Below are positions 26,228 to 35,799 of a DNA stretch of 64,000 nt, in pieces. The translations under genes and the position numbers were made by a program. The stretch covers positions 124,001-188,000 of the forward strand of contig NZ_SMCQ01000002.1 of assembly GCF_004343035.1 (NCBI RefSeq). The letters run 5' to 3'. This DNA comes from Longibaculum muris (GTDB taxonomy: Bacteria; Bacillota_I; Bacilli_A; Erysipelotrichales; Coprobacillaceae). The notes below the pieces were generated by a model. It was not told the DNA's origin, did no database searches, and was given only the letters and a program-made list of their open reading frames with translations. Positions within the stretch are counted from its first letter, which is position 1, and every line of letters starts with the position of its first letter.

Positions 26228-27575
26228 AAATTCGCTCCTTTGTTATTAAACGTTTTTTCCCAGTCTTTCTATCAGGATAGATTTCATCGACAATTTGAAC
26301 AACAAATTGAACATATGATAAGTTCTTTAAATCTAATATTTTATTCATCTGTTTTTGCATATAATCTTTAACGTTATTGTTTTGTGATTGATTATTCATT
26401 TGAATTAACATTTCAAATGTTTGTTTATCTATTTGATGAAATTGAAAATCAAGCATTCCTTCAAACACAAAACCTTCAATCGCAAGTGGATGTAAAAAAT
26501 CTTTTTCACCATTTTCATCTTCAAACCACATCATATCTTCATTTCTACCAAGAATATTTTCAATCAGTGTTAACGGATATCGATTTTCGTTTGTTTCTTT
26601 TATCATTAAACGATCTGATATTTTATATCGAATGAGAGGCTGAGCAAAATTATATAACGATGTTAAATACATATTGCCATTCTCTATCTCTACATAGTTC
26701 ATATCGTCAAAAAGATACATTCCTTCTTTTGAAGATGCTTCTACACCAATAGCTAAGGATTCACTGGCACCATAAATATTCATAAGAGGGGCATTGAATA
26801 CCTTTTCTAGATAATCACGCAAAGAAGAATTTAATGGTTCACCACAAGAAATAACTCGTTTAACCCGAATCTGAATTTCTTTTTTTTCAATAAGTTCTGC
26901 TAATATTTTGATAGCCGAGGGATAACCAATAATAATATTCGGTTGAAATTCCTCTACCTCTTTCATCCATTGTTTAACAGGTAAATTAATGTCAAGAAAC
27001 AGTTGTTTGGCATGAATACCCTCAATACCCGCTCCCACTGCCATCGCTCCTCCATAACGTCCATCAGTTGCAGCTATATAAACAATTCGTGGACCACTCA
27101 AAAGTAATTTCAAAATTTCCGGCATACTCATATCCCATAATGCAGCCCGTAATATTCCAATAAGCATTTCATTCCATGCATGTTCATCATATACATAATA
27201 AGTTGGTTTCCCTGTACTTCCTGAGGAGTGAACAACATGGTATTTTCCCTTATATGTCATTTGTGTTAAAGCAATATCTTCATCAAAAACCTGCAAATCA
27301 TTTTGATGAAGAACCACATCAGTCACAATTTCATCAAAATATTGAACAAATGTTGCTTTATCAAGAGAAGGAAACGATGAAATGGGTATCTGCCTTATAT
27401 TTTCTTTTGTAATACCGACTGTTTCAAAAACACGTTGATAATATGTAGAATGATGATATGAATATTCGAGAATATCTCTTAATTTCTCTGCTTGTCTTTT
27501 TAAAATATCTTCCCGAGATCTTTTTGTATTTTTCTTATATTGATAGAGTTTGTATAATAAATTTAAATAATTCAT
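26220..27575 (-). CDS. PaaK-like adenylate-forming enzyme
   Basis: 451 residues of the phenylacetate-CoA ligase/coenzyme F390 synthetase group, which activates a carboxylic acid as acyl-AMP. Seen: the phosphate loop HSSGSTGKPTYYVYD (about residue 118), IYGASESLAIG (adenine-side motif), LIRYKISDRLMI (hinge Asp region) and a C-terminal KTGKKRL with the usual catalytic Lys. The acyl substrate cannot be read. It follows the amidase gene by 14 bp and overlaps the ATPase gene, so it likely works on the same molecule that is hydrolysed or exported. Confidence 0.85.
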   Translation of the reverse strand: MNYLNLLYKLYQYKKNTKRSREDILKRQAEKLRDILEYSYHHSTYYQRVFETVGITKENIRQIPISSFPSLDKATFVQYFDEIVTDVVLHQNDLQVFDEDIALTQMTYKGKYHVVHSSGSTGKPTYYVYDEHAWNEMLIGILRAALWDMSMPEILKLLLSGPRIVYIAATDGRYGGAMAVGAGIEGIHAKQLFLDINLPVKQWMKEVEEFQPNIIIGYPSAIKILAELIEKKEIQIRVKRVISCGEPLNSSLRDYLEKVFNAPLMNIYGASESLAIGVEASSKEGMYLFDDMNYVEIENGNMYLTSLYNFAQPLIRYKISDRLMIKETNENRYPLTLIENILGRNEDMMWFEDENGEKDFLHPLAIEGFVFEGMLDFQFHQIDKQTFEMLIQMNNQSQNNNVKDYMQKQMNKILDLKNLSYVQFVVQIVDEIYPDRKTGKKRLITKERIYE

Positions 27576-27589
27576 ATTGGCTCCTCCTT

Positions 27590-28693
27590 TTAATTGATAT
27601 AAAAAACATACCCTTGTTGATAATTTTCACGATGATAATATCGAACCTCTCCATTACTTTGATTAAAAACAATACTCCATTCAGTCGATTCAAATTCACC
27701 AAAATTATCTTTACTCACACTATCTAATACATTTTTCACATCATTCATTGATTGAATTGAAGAATTTTGAATCGCATCCATCAAAATTTGATAACGAACA
27801 TGTGACTGACTTGTTCCAATTCCAAATTTCTCACCTTCACTTAAATAGAAGTTTGTTACAACAGGTGTATTCGTAACAACCATTTCATTATCAATATATT
27901 CTACAACTTTACTTTTTCCAGTTGAATCACTCAAAGCAAAATGAACCATCATATTCATTGAGGCATGTAAATCATATTGTTCTAATAAAGCAATGGCTTC
28001 ATCAACATTCGCTGCCTGATTTAACAGTAGACGAACAGCTGATGTTGTTGTTAAATCAGGTTTGGATGTGTTTTGTTCAATTGAGTCAGAATCTTGAATC
28101 ATATTGACTGATACACACAATCCTTTTTCATTCATTCCATCTAATGGTACATACAATGATATAGTAGATTGAAGCTGGGGAGGAAGTGTGTTGATATCAA
28201 AAGAAGTTCCTGTAGAAATAAAATCCATATTAACTGTAGAAAGCGATGCATAAACACCTGGAGAATGACTTAAGACAATCATGGCATCACATTCTTGCCA
28301 ATCAAAATTCCTACCAAACAAATATCCATCTTTTCCTTTGACTGACAAAGTACTGCATCCAAAAATATTTTGATTTGTAGCTAAACTGACTTTTCCCAAA
28401 AGAATCTGATCAGATAGAAATGAAACTAATTCTTGATCAGATGAGGCTCCTCCCTGACTTAAAAATTGATAAAATCCATAATCATCATCATAACGTACTA
28501 TTGATAATCCATTTTCTAGTTCAGTCATCTTTACTGTTGGTTCTATAACTGTTAAGTTATCATTTCCTTCTTTTCGAGAATCCGCAACAATATCATTTCT
28601 ATTTCCTTGTCCATAAAAATGATGAAAAATCAGAACTCCTATCATCATAATTATCAGAAGAATAATGATAAATAATTTATTTTGTTTAGACAT
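27590..28693 (-). CDS. Membrane-anchored Ntn amidase (choloylglycine hydrolase/NAAA-like)
   Basis: 367 residues. A signal-anchor helix (6-27) places the enzyme outside the membrane. The linear amide C-N hydrolase pattern is IFGCSTLSVKGKDGYLFGRNFDW (as two adjacent motifs GCSTLSV and GYLFGRNFDW), with Cys near residue 107 as predicted nucleophile, and later MNEKGLCVSVNMI. Relatives split bile salts, penicillin V, acyl-homoserine lactones or N-acylethanolamines. An unusual feature is the ~100-residue N-terminal part before the Cys, which suggests pro-enzyme processing. First gene of the operon. Confidence 0.82.
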   Translation of the reverse strand: MSKQNKLFIIILLIIMMIGVLIFHHFYGQGNRNDIVADSRKEGNDNLTVIEPTVKMTELENGLSIVRYDDDYGFYQFLSQGGASSDQELVSFLSDQILLGKVSLATNQNIFGCSTLSVKGKDGYLFGRNFDWQECDAMIVLSHSPGVYASLSTVNMDFISTGTSFDINTLPPQLQSTISLYVPLDGMNEKGLCVSVNMIQDSDSIEQNTSKPDLTTTSAVRLLLNQAANVDEAIALLEQYDLHASMNMMVHFALSDSTGKSKVVEYIDNEMVVTNTPVVTNFYLSEGEKFGIGTSQSHVRYQILMDAIQNSSIQSMNDVKNVLDSVSKDNFGEFESTEWSIVFNQSNGEVRYYHRENYQQGYVFYIN

Positions 28694-28722
28694 TTGTTCA
28701 TCCTCCTTATCTAGGTAATTAT

Positions 28723-28790
28723 ATTATATATTTCGCATCATCACATATCAAATACCTATACCAAATATAAACATATACCTTTTAAGCATA
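28723..28790 (-). promoter_or_regulatory. Composite LysR-type element and promoter of the amidase operon
   Basis: On the minus strand TATGCTTA starts at 28790 and TATAGGTATTTGATAT at 28760 (30 bp). TTGATA (-35), 17 bp, TATAAT (28723-28728). The 16-bp box is identical to that at 33.47 kb. Confidence 0.7.
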
Positions 28791-28853
28791 CAATTATTAA
28801 AATGATAACTTCTAAGTTTATATGATTTAAAAATGTCCTCTATAATAAGATAA

Positions 28854-28889
28854 GGTTTAAAACTATTCAATCATCAATAGTTTTAAACC
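28854..28889 (-). terminator. Hairpin downstream of the alpha/beta hydrolase gene
   Basis: GGTTTAAAACTATT/AATAGTTTTAAACC with an 8-nt loop, a 14-bp perfect stem about 12 bp after the stop. The T run on the minus strand is weak (CCTTATCTTATT). Confidence 0.7.
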
Positions 28890-28900
28890 TTTATGTTTAT

Positions 28901-29842
28901 TTATTTTAAATTTTCTTTAAAGAAATTCTCAATTTTATCAAATGGAATTTTATGAACATCATCATATAAATCAATATGAATTGCATCTGGAACAATATAT
29001 AATTCTTTTGGTTCTTTAGCATTGGCATAGACTGTTTCACTAAAGGCCATAGAATGGGCATTTTCTCCTGCTATTAATAAGATAGGACGAGGTGATATTT
29101 CATCAATATGAGCTAATAAATCATAATTTATTAAACTTAGCTTAGAAGTTGTTGTGAAGTTTCCTAAAGCATGAGGGTGGTGTCCACGCTTCATTCCATA
29201 ATAGCTAAAATATTCTGCTTTTGCCCCTTCTAATTCTTCTGGAATAGAATCAGCGGGAACTTTTGGGAAAGCGGGAATATATTCTGGATACCCATTCTCA
29301 AAATCTACCCATCGCTGTTCATTTAATCTTTTCTTTTCTGCTAAAAGTTCTGTTGGAGATGCCATTTTACTGGCCGCACTCATATCAACAAGACTACAAG
29401 TTACTGCAGCTTTAATTCGGGTATCAACTTGAGCAGCTGATAATGAAAATCCTCCACTACCACAGATTCCTATTGTTCCAATTCTTTCTCTATCTACATA
29501 GGGAAGCATTCCTAAAAAATCTACTCCTGCACTAAAGTTTTCACTAAAAATATCTGGTGATGAAACATGGCGAGGTGCTCCACCGCTTTCCCCCATAAAA
29601 CAAGGATCAAAGGCAATCACAACAAATCCACGTTGTGCTAACTCATTGGCATAAACTCCTGGTCCCTGTTCTTTTGTTCCCGCATAGGGAGGGCCAACCA
29701 CTATGGCTGGATGTTTCTTATTTTTATCTAAATCTTTTGCTGTATATAAATCTGCTGCAAGTTGAATTCCATAACGATTGTTATAGAATACATGTTCTCT
29801 TTTAACATTTTCATTTAATTCAAATGTATAAATTTCACTCAT
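28901..29842 (-). CDS. Alpha/beta hydrolase (dienelactone hydrolase/YcjY-like)
   Basis: About 313 residues. The ATG at 29842, 7 nt after GGAG, is chosen over 29887. The alpha/beta-hydrolase core has AIVVGPPYAGTKEQ, AFDPCFMGESGG (oxyanion region) and the nucleophile elbow IGICGSGGFSLSA (Ser in G-x-G-x-G-G-like form, CGSGG), with the late His in VPDAIHIDLYDD. Such proteins hydrolyse esters or lactones and often accompany aldo/keto reductases, as here (14-bp gap). Substrate unknown. Confidence 0.85.
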   Translation of the reverse strand: MSEIYTFELNENVKREHVFYNNRYGIQLAADLYTAKDLDKNKKHPAIVVGPPYAGTKEQGPGVYANELAQRGFVVIAFDPCFMGESGGAPRHVSSPDIFSENFSAGVDFLGMLPYVDRERIGTIGICGSGGFSLSAAQVDTRIKAAVTCSLVDMSAASKMASPTELLAEKKRLNEQRWVDFENGYPEYIPAFPKVPADSIPEELEGAKAEYFSYYGMKRGHHPHALGNFTTTSKLSLINYDLLAHIDEISPRPILLIAGENAHSMAFSETVYANAKEPKELYIVPDAIHIDLYDDVHKIPFDKIENFFKENLK

Positions 29843-29855
29843 CTTTTTTCTCCTT

Positions 29856-30698
29856 CTATTGAATCCCATGAAGTCTATAAACTTCATTTAATGCTGTTAT
29901 TTCTAATATAAGAGGTTTATTCTCATCCATTTTTTCAATGATCAACATGTCCTCTTGAGATAATTCAAAATCATCAATACTATAATTTTGAATCATACGA
30001 TCCTCATGTATTGACTTTGGAATTGCAATAATATGGTTTTGTCTTAGCCATCTTAAAATAACCTGAGCTGGTGTCTTTTGATATAGAGAACCAATTCTCT
30101 GTAATTGTTCATCAGTAAAGATTCCTCGATTTCCCTCAGCAAAAGGTGCCCATGCCATCATTTGGATATCATATTTTAGCATGACTTGTTTTAATTCTTT
30201 CTGCTGATAAAAGGGATGCAATTCCATTTGATTGATAGCTGGCACAATATCATGGGTTAAAATCAAGTCAACAAGACGATCTGCTAAGAAATTACATACA
30301 CCAATAGCCTTGATTTTTCCTTCTTTGTATAATTCTTCTAAAGCTCTCCAACTGCCATGATAATCTCCATAAGGCATATGAATGAGATACAAATCAATAT
30401 AATCTGTTTGTAAATTATCTAAAGATTTCATAAAAGTCTGTTTTGTGCCTTCATACCCATCTTTTTGAATCCAAACCTTAGATGAGATAAAGAGTTCTTC
30501 TCTAGTCAGTTGGCTTTCCCTAATCGCATCTCCTACTGCTTTTTCATTACCATAACAAGCAGCAGTATCAATGAGACGATAGCCTATTTTGAAAGCATTT
30601 TTCACACTTTGTTTACATAAGTCATAATCCGTTATCTGAAATACACCAAATCCTAATTGTGGCATTTCTATCCCATTATTCAATTTTAATTTTTCCAT
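29856..30698 (-). CDS. Aldo/keto reductase
   Basis: About 280 residues of the AKR5-like group, NADPH-dependent reductases of aldehydes and ketones. Landmarks: MPQLGFGVFQI, the catalytic tetrad regions LIDTAACYGNE (Asp, Tyr), SSKVWIQ (Lys), LYLIHMPYGD (His), IGVCNF and the NADPH 2'-phosphate site IPKSIHEDRM. The ATG at 30698 with AGGAAGG 9 nt upstream is chosen; an ATG at 30707 abuts that site. It lies between the lipoprotein and alpha/beta hydrolase genes, in the operon divergent from lysR. Confidence 0.92.
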   Translation of the reverse strand: MEKLKLNNGIEMPQLGFGVFQITDYDLCKQSVKNAFKIGYRLIDTAACYGNEKAVGDAIRESQLTREELFISSKVWIQKDGYEGTKQTFMKSLDNLQTDYIDLYLIHMPYGDYHGSWRALEELYKEGKIKAIGVCNFLADRLVDLILTHDIVPAINQMELHPFYQQKELKQVMLKYDIQMMAWAPFAEGNRGIFTDEQLQRIGSLYQKTPAQVILRWLRQNHIIAIPKSIHEDRMIQNYSIDDFELSQEDMLIIEKMDENKPLILEITALNEVYRLHGIQ

Positions 30699-30712
30699 TT
30701 TTCCCATCCTTC

Positions 30713-31183
30713 CTATTCTTTTATTGTTATTACAATTGTTCCTGAAAGTAATTCAATAGACTCCTGACCTGAAATAGCAAGACCTAGTTCATATAATTGA
30801 CCACCCTTGCCAAAATAATCATAAAACATAACAACATCACCCCATGGTGAATAATAAGCTAATGTTCCTATGTCAGCATTTGCAAGTGGTGTATTTTGAG
30901 TATTTAGCTTTTGAGGTGGATAAAATACTTTTTCATTGGTACTAAAATTTTCTACCTCCATTGATAATGGAAGTTGAGCATATAAGTCCTTAGCAGCCTG
31001 TGAATCATTTAATTCATAGACAATCATCTTTCCATTTCCTTTCACTTCAATTTGCATTTTCTTATCCTCCGTATTGATATTTTCTGTTGCGTTCTCATTT
31101 GATTCATTAGTAGGTTCATCAGATGTCTTGGTGCAACCTGTCATGAGTAAAACCAAACATAATAAAATAATTATCTTTTTCAT
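30713..31183 (-). CDS. Cyclophilin-like-fold lipoprotein, copy 2
   Basis: 156 residues with a lipobox (VLLMTGCTK, Cys near residue 17), a polar Asn/Glu/Thr-rich linker, then the same domain as copies 1 and 3: MQIEVKGNGKMIVYELNDSQ, LPLSMEVENF, GTLAYYSPWGDVVMFYD and YELGLAISG. The middle SPWGD motif is shared with cyclophilin-like proteins often found beside reductases. The start overlaps the 77-residue upstream gene by 4 bp, so translation is coupled. Function unknown; predicted to be attached outside the membrane. Confidence 0.8.
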   Translation of the reverse strand: MKKIIILLCLVLLMTGCTKTSDEPTNESNENATENINTEDKKMQIEVKGNGKMIVYELNDSQAAKDLYAQLPLSMEVENFSTNEKVFYPPQKLNTQNTPLANADIGTLAYYSPWGDVVMFYDYFGKGGQLYELGLAISGQESIELLSGTIVITIKE

Positions 31184-31413
31184 ATTTTCTCACCTTTTTC
31201 AATTCTATAGATAATATACTCCAGACAATCTATCTTTCTTTGATCATCATGAAGTATATCTAAAAGATCATAACGATGTCTATGTAATAGACTCATTTGT
31301 TTTTTTATTTCATTTTCTTTCCTATATAACAAAAATTGTTCAATTGATTTTTCAGGACATCCACAATCTTCTAAGCAAGATATCATTTTTATCTCATCAT
31401 TGTCATCCATCAT
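31180..31413 (-). CDS. Small conserved-looking protein, unknown
   Basis: 77 residues, first in the reductase operon and divergent from lysR. Sequence is charged and helical with a Cys cluster (CLEDCGCPEKSIEQFL) and a C-terminal YRIEKGEK; no membrane segment. The ribosome binding site GAGGTGGG is strong and the gene overlaps the lipoprotein start, both signs of a real gene. I know no function. Confidence 0.7.
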   Translation of the reverse strand: MMDDNDEIKMISCLEDCGCPEKSIEQFLLYRKENEIKKQMSLLHRHRYDLLDILHDDQRKIDCLEYIIYRIEKGEKI

Positions 31414-31430
31414 AGTCCCACCTCGAAGAT

Positions 31431-31468
31431 ATCATACACCTCAAATATTTAAATAGGAAATACTTATT
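31431..31468 (-). promoter_or_regulatory. Weaker composite box and promoter of the reductase operon
   Basis: AATAAGTATTTCCTAT (minus, starting 31468) matches the 16-bp box at 12 positions; TTCCTA would be the -35 and TATGAT (31431-31436) the -10, with a 17-bp spacer. The upstream TATGCTTA element is missing; instead the ATCATA/TATGAT repeat lies about 32 bp upstream. Confidence 0.4.
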
Positions 31469-31479
31469 ATAAATGATTA

Positions 31480-31515
31480 ATCATAGTTGACAGTTATGAT
31501 AAATAGAGATATATT
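31480..31515 (+). promoter_or_regulatory. lysR promoter with inverted repeat
   Basis: TTGACA (31487-31492), 17 bp, TATATT (31510-31515). The inverted repeat ATCATA-N9-TATGAT (31480-31500) covers the -35 and fits LysR autoregulation. Confidence 0.6.
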
Positions 31516-31546
31516 CATAATGAAATAGAATTGAGGAGAGAAGAAA

Positions 31547-32422
31547 ATGATTGAAACAAGATTATTGTATTATTTCCTTGCGATTGCAAGAGAACAAAAT
31601 ATCACAAAAGCTGCTGATACACTGCATATATCACAGCCAACACTTTCTAAACAAATGATGGATTTGGAAGAACAACTTGGCAAACAACTTTTTATTCGTG
31701 GAAAAAGAAAAGTGACTTTAACAGAAGATGGTATGTTTCTACGTGCAAGAGCACAAGAAATGATGGAACTGATGAATAAAACTGAATCTGCTTTTCAAAG
31801 TGAACAAAATTATATCAGTGGTGATATACACATAGGCTGTGGAGAAACACATGTGATGGGATACATAACTGATATTTTAAAAGAAATACAGTTAGATTAT
31901 CCAGATATAAAGTTTCATATCTACAGTGCTGATGCTCAAGATGTGTTAGATAGATTGGATAAGGGATTATTGGATATGGGATTACTACTGGGACCCATAG
32001 AACAGGAGAAATACAATTATCTGTCTATCAATCAGGATGATCAGTTTGGACTGCTCATGCCAAAAGACAGTGAACTTGCAAATAAAGACATTTTGTCACT
32101 GTCGGATTTGAAAGAATTACCACTCATTTTCCCACAACAGACATTGAATGGACAACAACATTTGAGTTGGTTTCATTCTTCTTTTGATGATTTTCATATT
32201 GTTGCGACTTATAATCTTGTTTACAATGCGACTTTTATGGTAGAAAGAGGAATGGGCTATGCTTTTTGTCTTAATCATCTTGTTGATACTGAAGGAAGCA
32301 GAAATCTTACATTTCGATGCATAGAACCTATTATCTCTGTACATCCCTATATAGTTACCAAAAAATATCAGACATTTTCAGCTGCTGCTCGTTTATTTTA
32401 TGAAAAACTGAAAATTCAATGA
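31547..32422 (+). CDS. LysR-family transcriptional regulator
   Basis: 291 residues. The N-terminal winged helix-turn-helix (TRLLYYFLAIAREQNITKAA, then TLHISQPTLSKQM and LFIRGKRKVTLTEDG) is canonical, followed by a periplasmic-binding-like effector domain from about residue 90 (GDIHIGCGETHVM, FPQQTLNG). Such proteins activate a divergent operon when an inducer binds. It diverges from the reductase operon and is the natural candidate to bind the composite elements found at four or more promoters within 15 kb. The effector is unknown. Confidence 0.93.
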   Translation: MIETRLLYYFLAIAREQNITKAADTLHISQPTLSKQMMDLEEQLGKQLFIRGKRKVTLTEDGMFLRARAQEMMELMNKTESAFQSEQNYISGDIHIGCGETHVMGYITDILKEIQLDYPDIKFHIYSADAQDVLDRLDKGLLDMGLLLGPIEQEKYNYLSINQDDQFGLLMPKDSELANKDILSLSDLKELPLIFPQQTLNGQQHLSWFHSSFDDFHIVATYNLVYNATFMVERGMGYAFCLNHLVDTEGSRNLTFRCIEPIISVHPYIVTKKYQTFSAAARLFYEKLKIQ

Positions 32423-32508
32423 TTATCTACAGTTTGTTTTATCAATAATCTATGATATAACCATCAAATCTCCAGCAATTTTATTGTGAATTGACTTTAA
32501 GTCTGCTG

Positions 32509-32907
32509 TTATGATTGATTGACAAATATAATTCCATATTGATAACATATTTGTTTGATTAAATTTAAATCGTTATGGTTTTTCTTCTTATAATAAAACA
32601 TTGGTTTTAAATAACTTTCATCAACAATCTTTAATAAGGATTGTGATGAAATATCAATCACACCTAATGATTTTGTATAACCACCAATCCATAATTGTTC
32701 TAAAGCATACCATTGTTTGATTATATTCTTTTGATCAAAGTGAAGCAAAATCATATCAAAATAATCATGTTGGAGAGATTGGAGTTTTTCTTCACACTCA
32801 TGAATCACATCATAGTAATGGTGATTTTTATGAATGATAAAGCTGTTTATCTTTTGGTGATGGATGATTTTTTGATAAATTGACTCTTTTTGATTGAATA
32901 AGTTCAT
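32509..32907 (-). CDS. Truncated aldo/keto reductase-like protein
   Basis: 132 residues. LQSLQHDYFDMILLHFDQKN, WYALEQLWIGGYTKSLGVIDIS and the later LIKQICYQYGIIFV follow the same order as the central barrel of the full reductase at 29.9-30.7 kb (LQTDYIDLYLIHMP, WRALEELYKEGKIKAIGVCNF). The first two barrel strands with catalytic Asp/Tyr and the C-terminal NADPH site are missing, so it should not be an active reductase. It has a start and a modest ribosome binding site and follows the lipoprotein gene by about 26 bp. Remnant or a repurposed small protein. Confidence 0.6.
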   Translation of the reverse strand: MNLFNQKESIYQKIIHHQKINSFIIHKNHHYYDVIHECEEKLQSLQHDYFDMILLHFDQKNIIKQWYALEQLWIGGYTKSLGVIDISSQSLLKIVDESYLKPMFYYKKKNHNDLNLIKQICYQYGIIFVNQS

Positions 32908-32933
32908 AATATCATCTCTTTCTTATATTTTAT

Positions 32934-33422
32934 TTATTGATAGATATTGACTTGCAGGCTGTTACTATCTATTTGTTTGATGAATCCATTGACATCATCA
33001 ACATGTCCTAAACGTGTATATGTATATGATGTTTGAAAACTCTTGTAAAATAAAACAAGGCAATTATCTCCAAATAACATCAGATCACCTGCCTCAATAA
33101 AATCAACAGATTGAGCATTTGTTGGTAGTTTTTGATTCATATAATAATATTTTTCATTTCCATGTAACTCGTCCATTGTTATTGTCATAGGTAAATATTT
33201 CATAAATTCTGTGACTGTTGCATTATCTTCAAGTGTTACTGAAAAATCTTGATGGTGAATTGTAAGTGTTAATTGTTGCATATCATTGTCTCCTTTATTT
33301 TGTTTGTTTGTTGTTTCATGAGAATAATCTTCTTGGTATGTATCTGATAAATCATTTTGTGATTGTTTTTGACAACCAGATATGATCATGAGTAGACATA
33401 ATCCTAAACACATCTTTTTCAT
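32934..33422 (-). CDS. Cyclophilin-like-fold lipoprotein, copy 3
   Basis: 162 residues: lipobox MIISGCQKQ (Cys near residue 17), polar linker, then a domain parallel to copies 1 and 2: QLTLTIHHQDFSVTLEDN, YLPMTITMDEL, AGDLMLFGDNCLVLFYK and YTRLGHVDD. Like copy 1 it keeps the KxG/xRLG strand near the end. It heads a short transcript with the truncated reductase, from a promoter carrying the best-formed composite operator. Confidence 0.8.
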   Translation of the reverse strand: MKKMCLGLCLLMIISGCQKQSQNDLSDTYQEDYSHETTNKQNKGDNDMQQLTLTIHHQDFSVTLEDNATVTEFMKYLPMTITMDELHGNEKYYYMNQKLPTNAQSVDFIEAGDLMLFGDNCLVLFYKSFQTSYTYTRLGHVDDVNGFIKQIDSNSLQVNIYQ

Positions 33423-33448
33423 TATTCGATTCTCCTCTCTTCATTTTT

Positions 33449-33516
33449 ATTTTATGACAATCTTATATCGATATCAAATACCTATATTGGATGCTTTATT
33501 ATGCTTAATAAGCATA
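33449..33516 (-). promoter_or_regulatory. Composite LysR-type element and promoter of lipoprotein copy 3
   Basis: On the minus strand the palindrome TATGCTTA-T-TAAGCATA starts at 33516 and TATAGGTATTTGATAT at 33486 (30 bp). TTGATA (-35), 17 bp, TAAAAT (33449-33454). This is the clearest copy, with a full T-N11-A palindrome. Confidence 0.7.
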
Positions 33517-33529
33517 TGCTTCGATAATA

Positions 33530-33553
33530 AAAATAGCCTTTTTAAGGGCTATT
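33530..33553 (-). terminator. Terminator of the CCG-domain gene
   Basis: AATAGCC/GGGCTATT-type stem with a short A/T loop, followed on the minus strand by TTTTTA. Confidence 0.6.
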
Positions 33554-33579
33554 AAAATATAATCATTATAATTCTGTTC

Positions 33580-34254
33580 CTAGAAAGAATGGATATAGGG
33601 TTTCAATCCTTCCGCTAAAAGTTCAACCATATGCAAAGGTTGTTTCCCACCAAGTTTTATGCCTTTTTCACAACCATTACAATAAACAGCAATCTGTTGC
33701 GTTGTATAGTGTTGACACCATTGCTGCATTTGTTGAACTTGTTCTTCTTGAGATAACAAATGAAGATGGTTTTCAATAATATCATGAAAAGTCTTTGGAG
33801 CAATTTCAATACAATCTTTAGCTGGTGGGTTATTTAACCAGACACCACAATATTTTGTCTTGTCATAATTGTCTTCCATTTCAACAATTGTATAATTCAT
33901 TTTCTTTAAACATTGTCTTATAGCCGTTTGTAAAGCAATGTTTTTTCTTGTTCGCCAACAATCTTGGATTGTTATGGATTCGCCATGATGGTCAACCCAT
34001 GGAAAATGTTCATCTTTTAAAATATATTCATATAAACTCATGATTTGTGTATGAGGATATGTTTCTTCTAAAACAAGATGACATAAAGTACAATTATGAA
34101 TAATAATATCATGATCTTCTAAAAATTTATCTTTGTTACGGCAACATTGATCAATAATAGCTCCTTTTTCTTGCATATATTTTTGAATAGCTAATAGTGC
34201 TTGTGGATGATTCTTCTTAACATCACATCCTGGTAAATAATGTAACATGTTCAT
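33580..34254 (-). CDS. Cysteine-rich CCG-domain (HdrB-like) protein
   Basis: 224 residues with motifs of the Cys-rich CCG domain of heterodisulfide reductase HdrB and GlpC-type proteins: LPGCDVKK at the start, IDQCCRN, HNCTLCHLV, QDCWRTRKN, KYCGVWLNNP and YCNGCEKGIK. The domain usually binds an iron-sulfur or zinc centre and handles electrons or thiols. It begins 17 bp after the first GH1 gene, so the two are co-transcribed, an unusual pairing. Its physiological partner is not visible. Confidence 0.7.
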   Translation of the reverse strand: MNMLHYLPGCDVKKNHPQALLAIQKYMQEKGAIIDQCCRNKDKFLEDHDIIIHNCTLCHLVLEETYPHTQIMSLYEYILKDEHFPWVDHHGESITIQDCWRTRKNIALQTAIRQCLKKMNYTIVEMEDNYDKTKYCGVWLNNPPAKDCIEIAPKTFHDIIENHLHLLSQEEQVQQMQQWCQHYTTQQIAVYCNGCEKGIKLGGKQPLHMVELLAEGLKPYIHSF

Positions 34255-34270
34255 TCATTCCCTTCTTTTT

Positions 34271-35793
<1,523 letters not shown>

Positions 35794-35799
35794 CCATTA

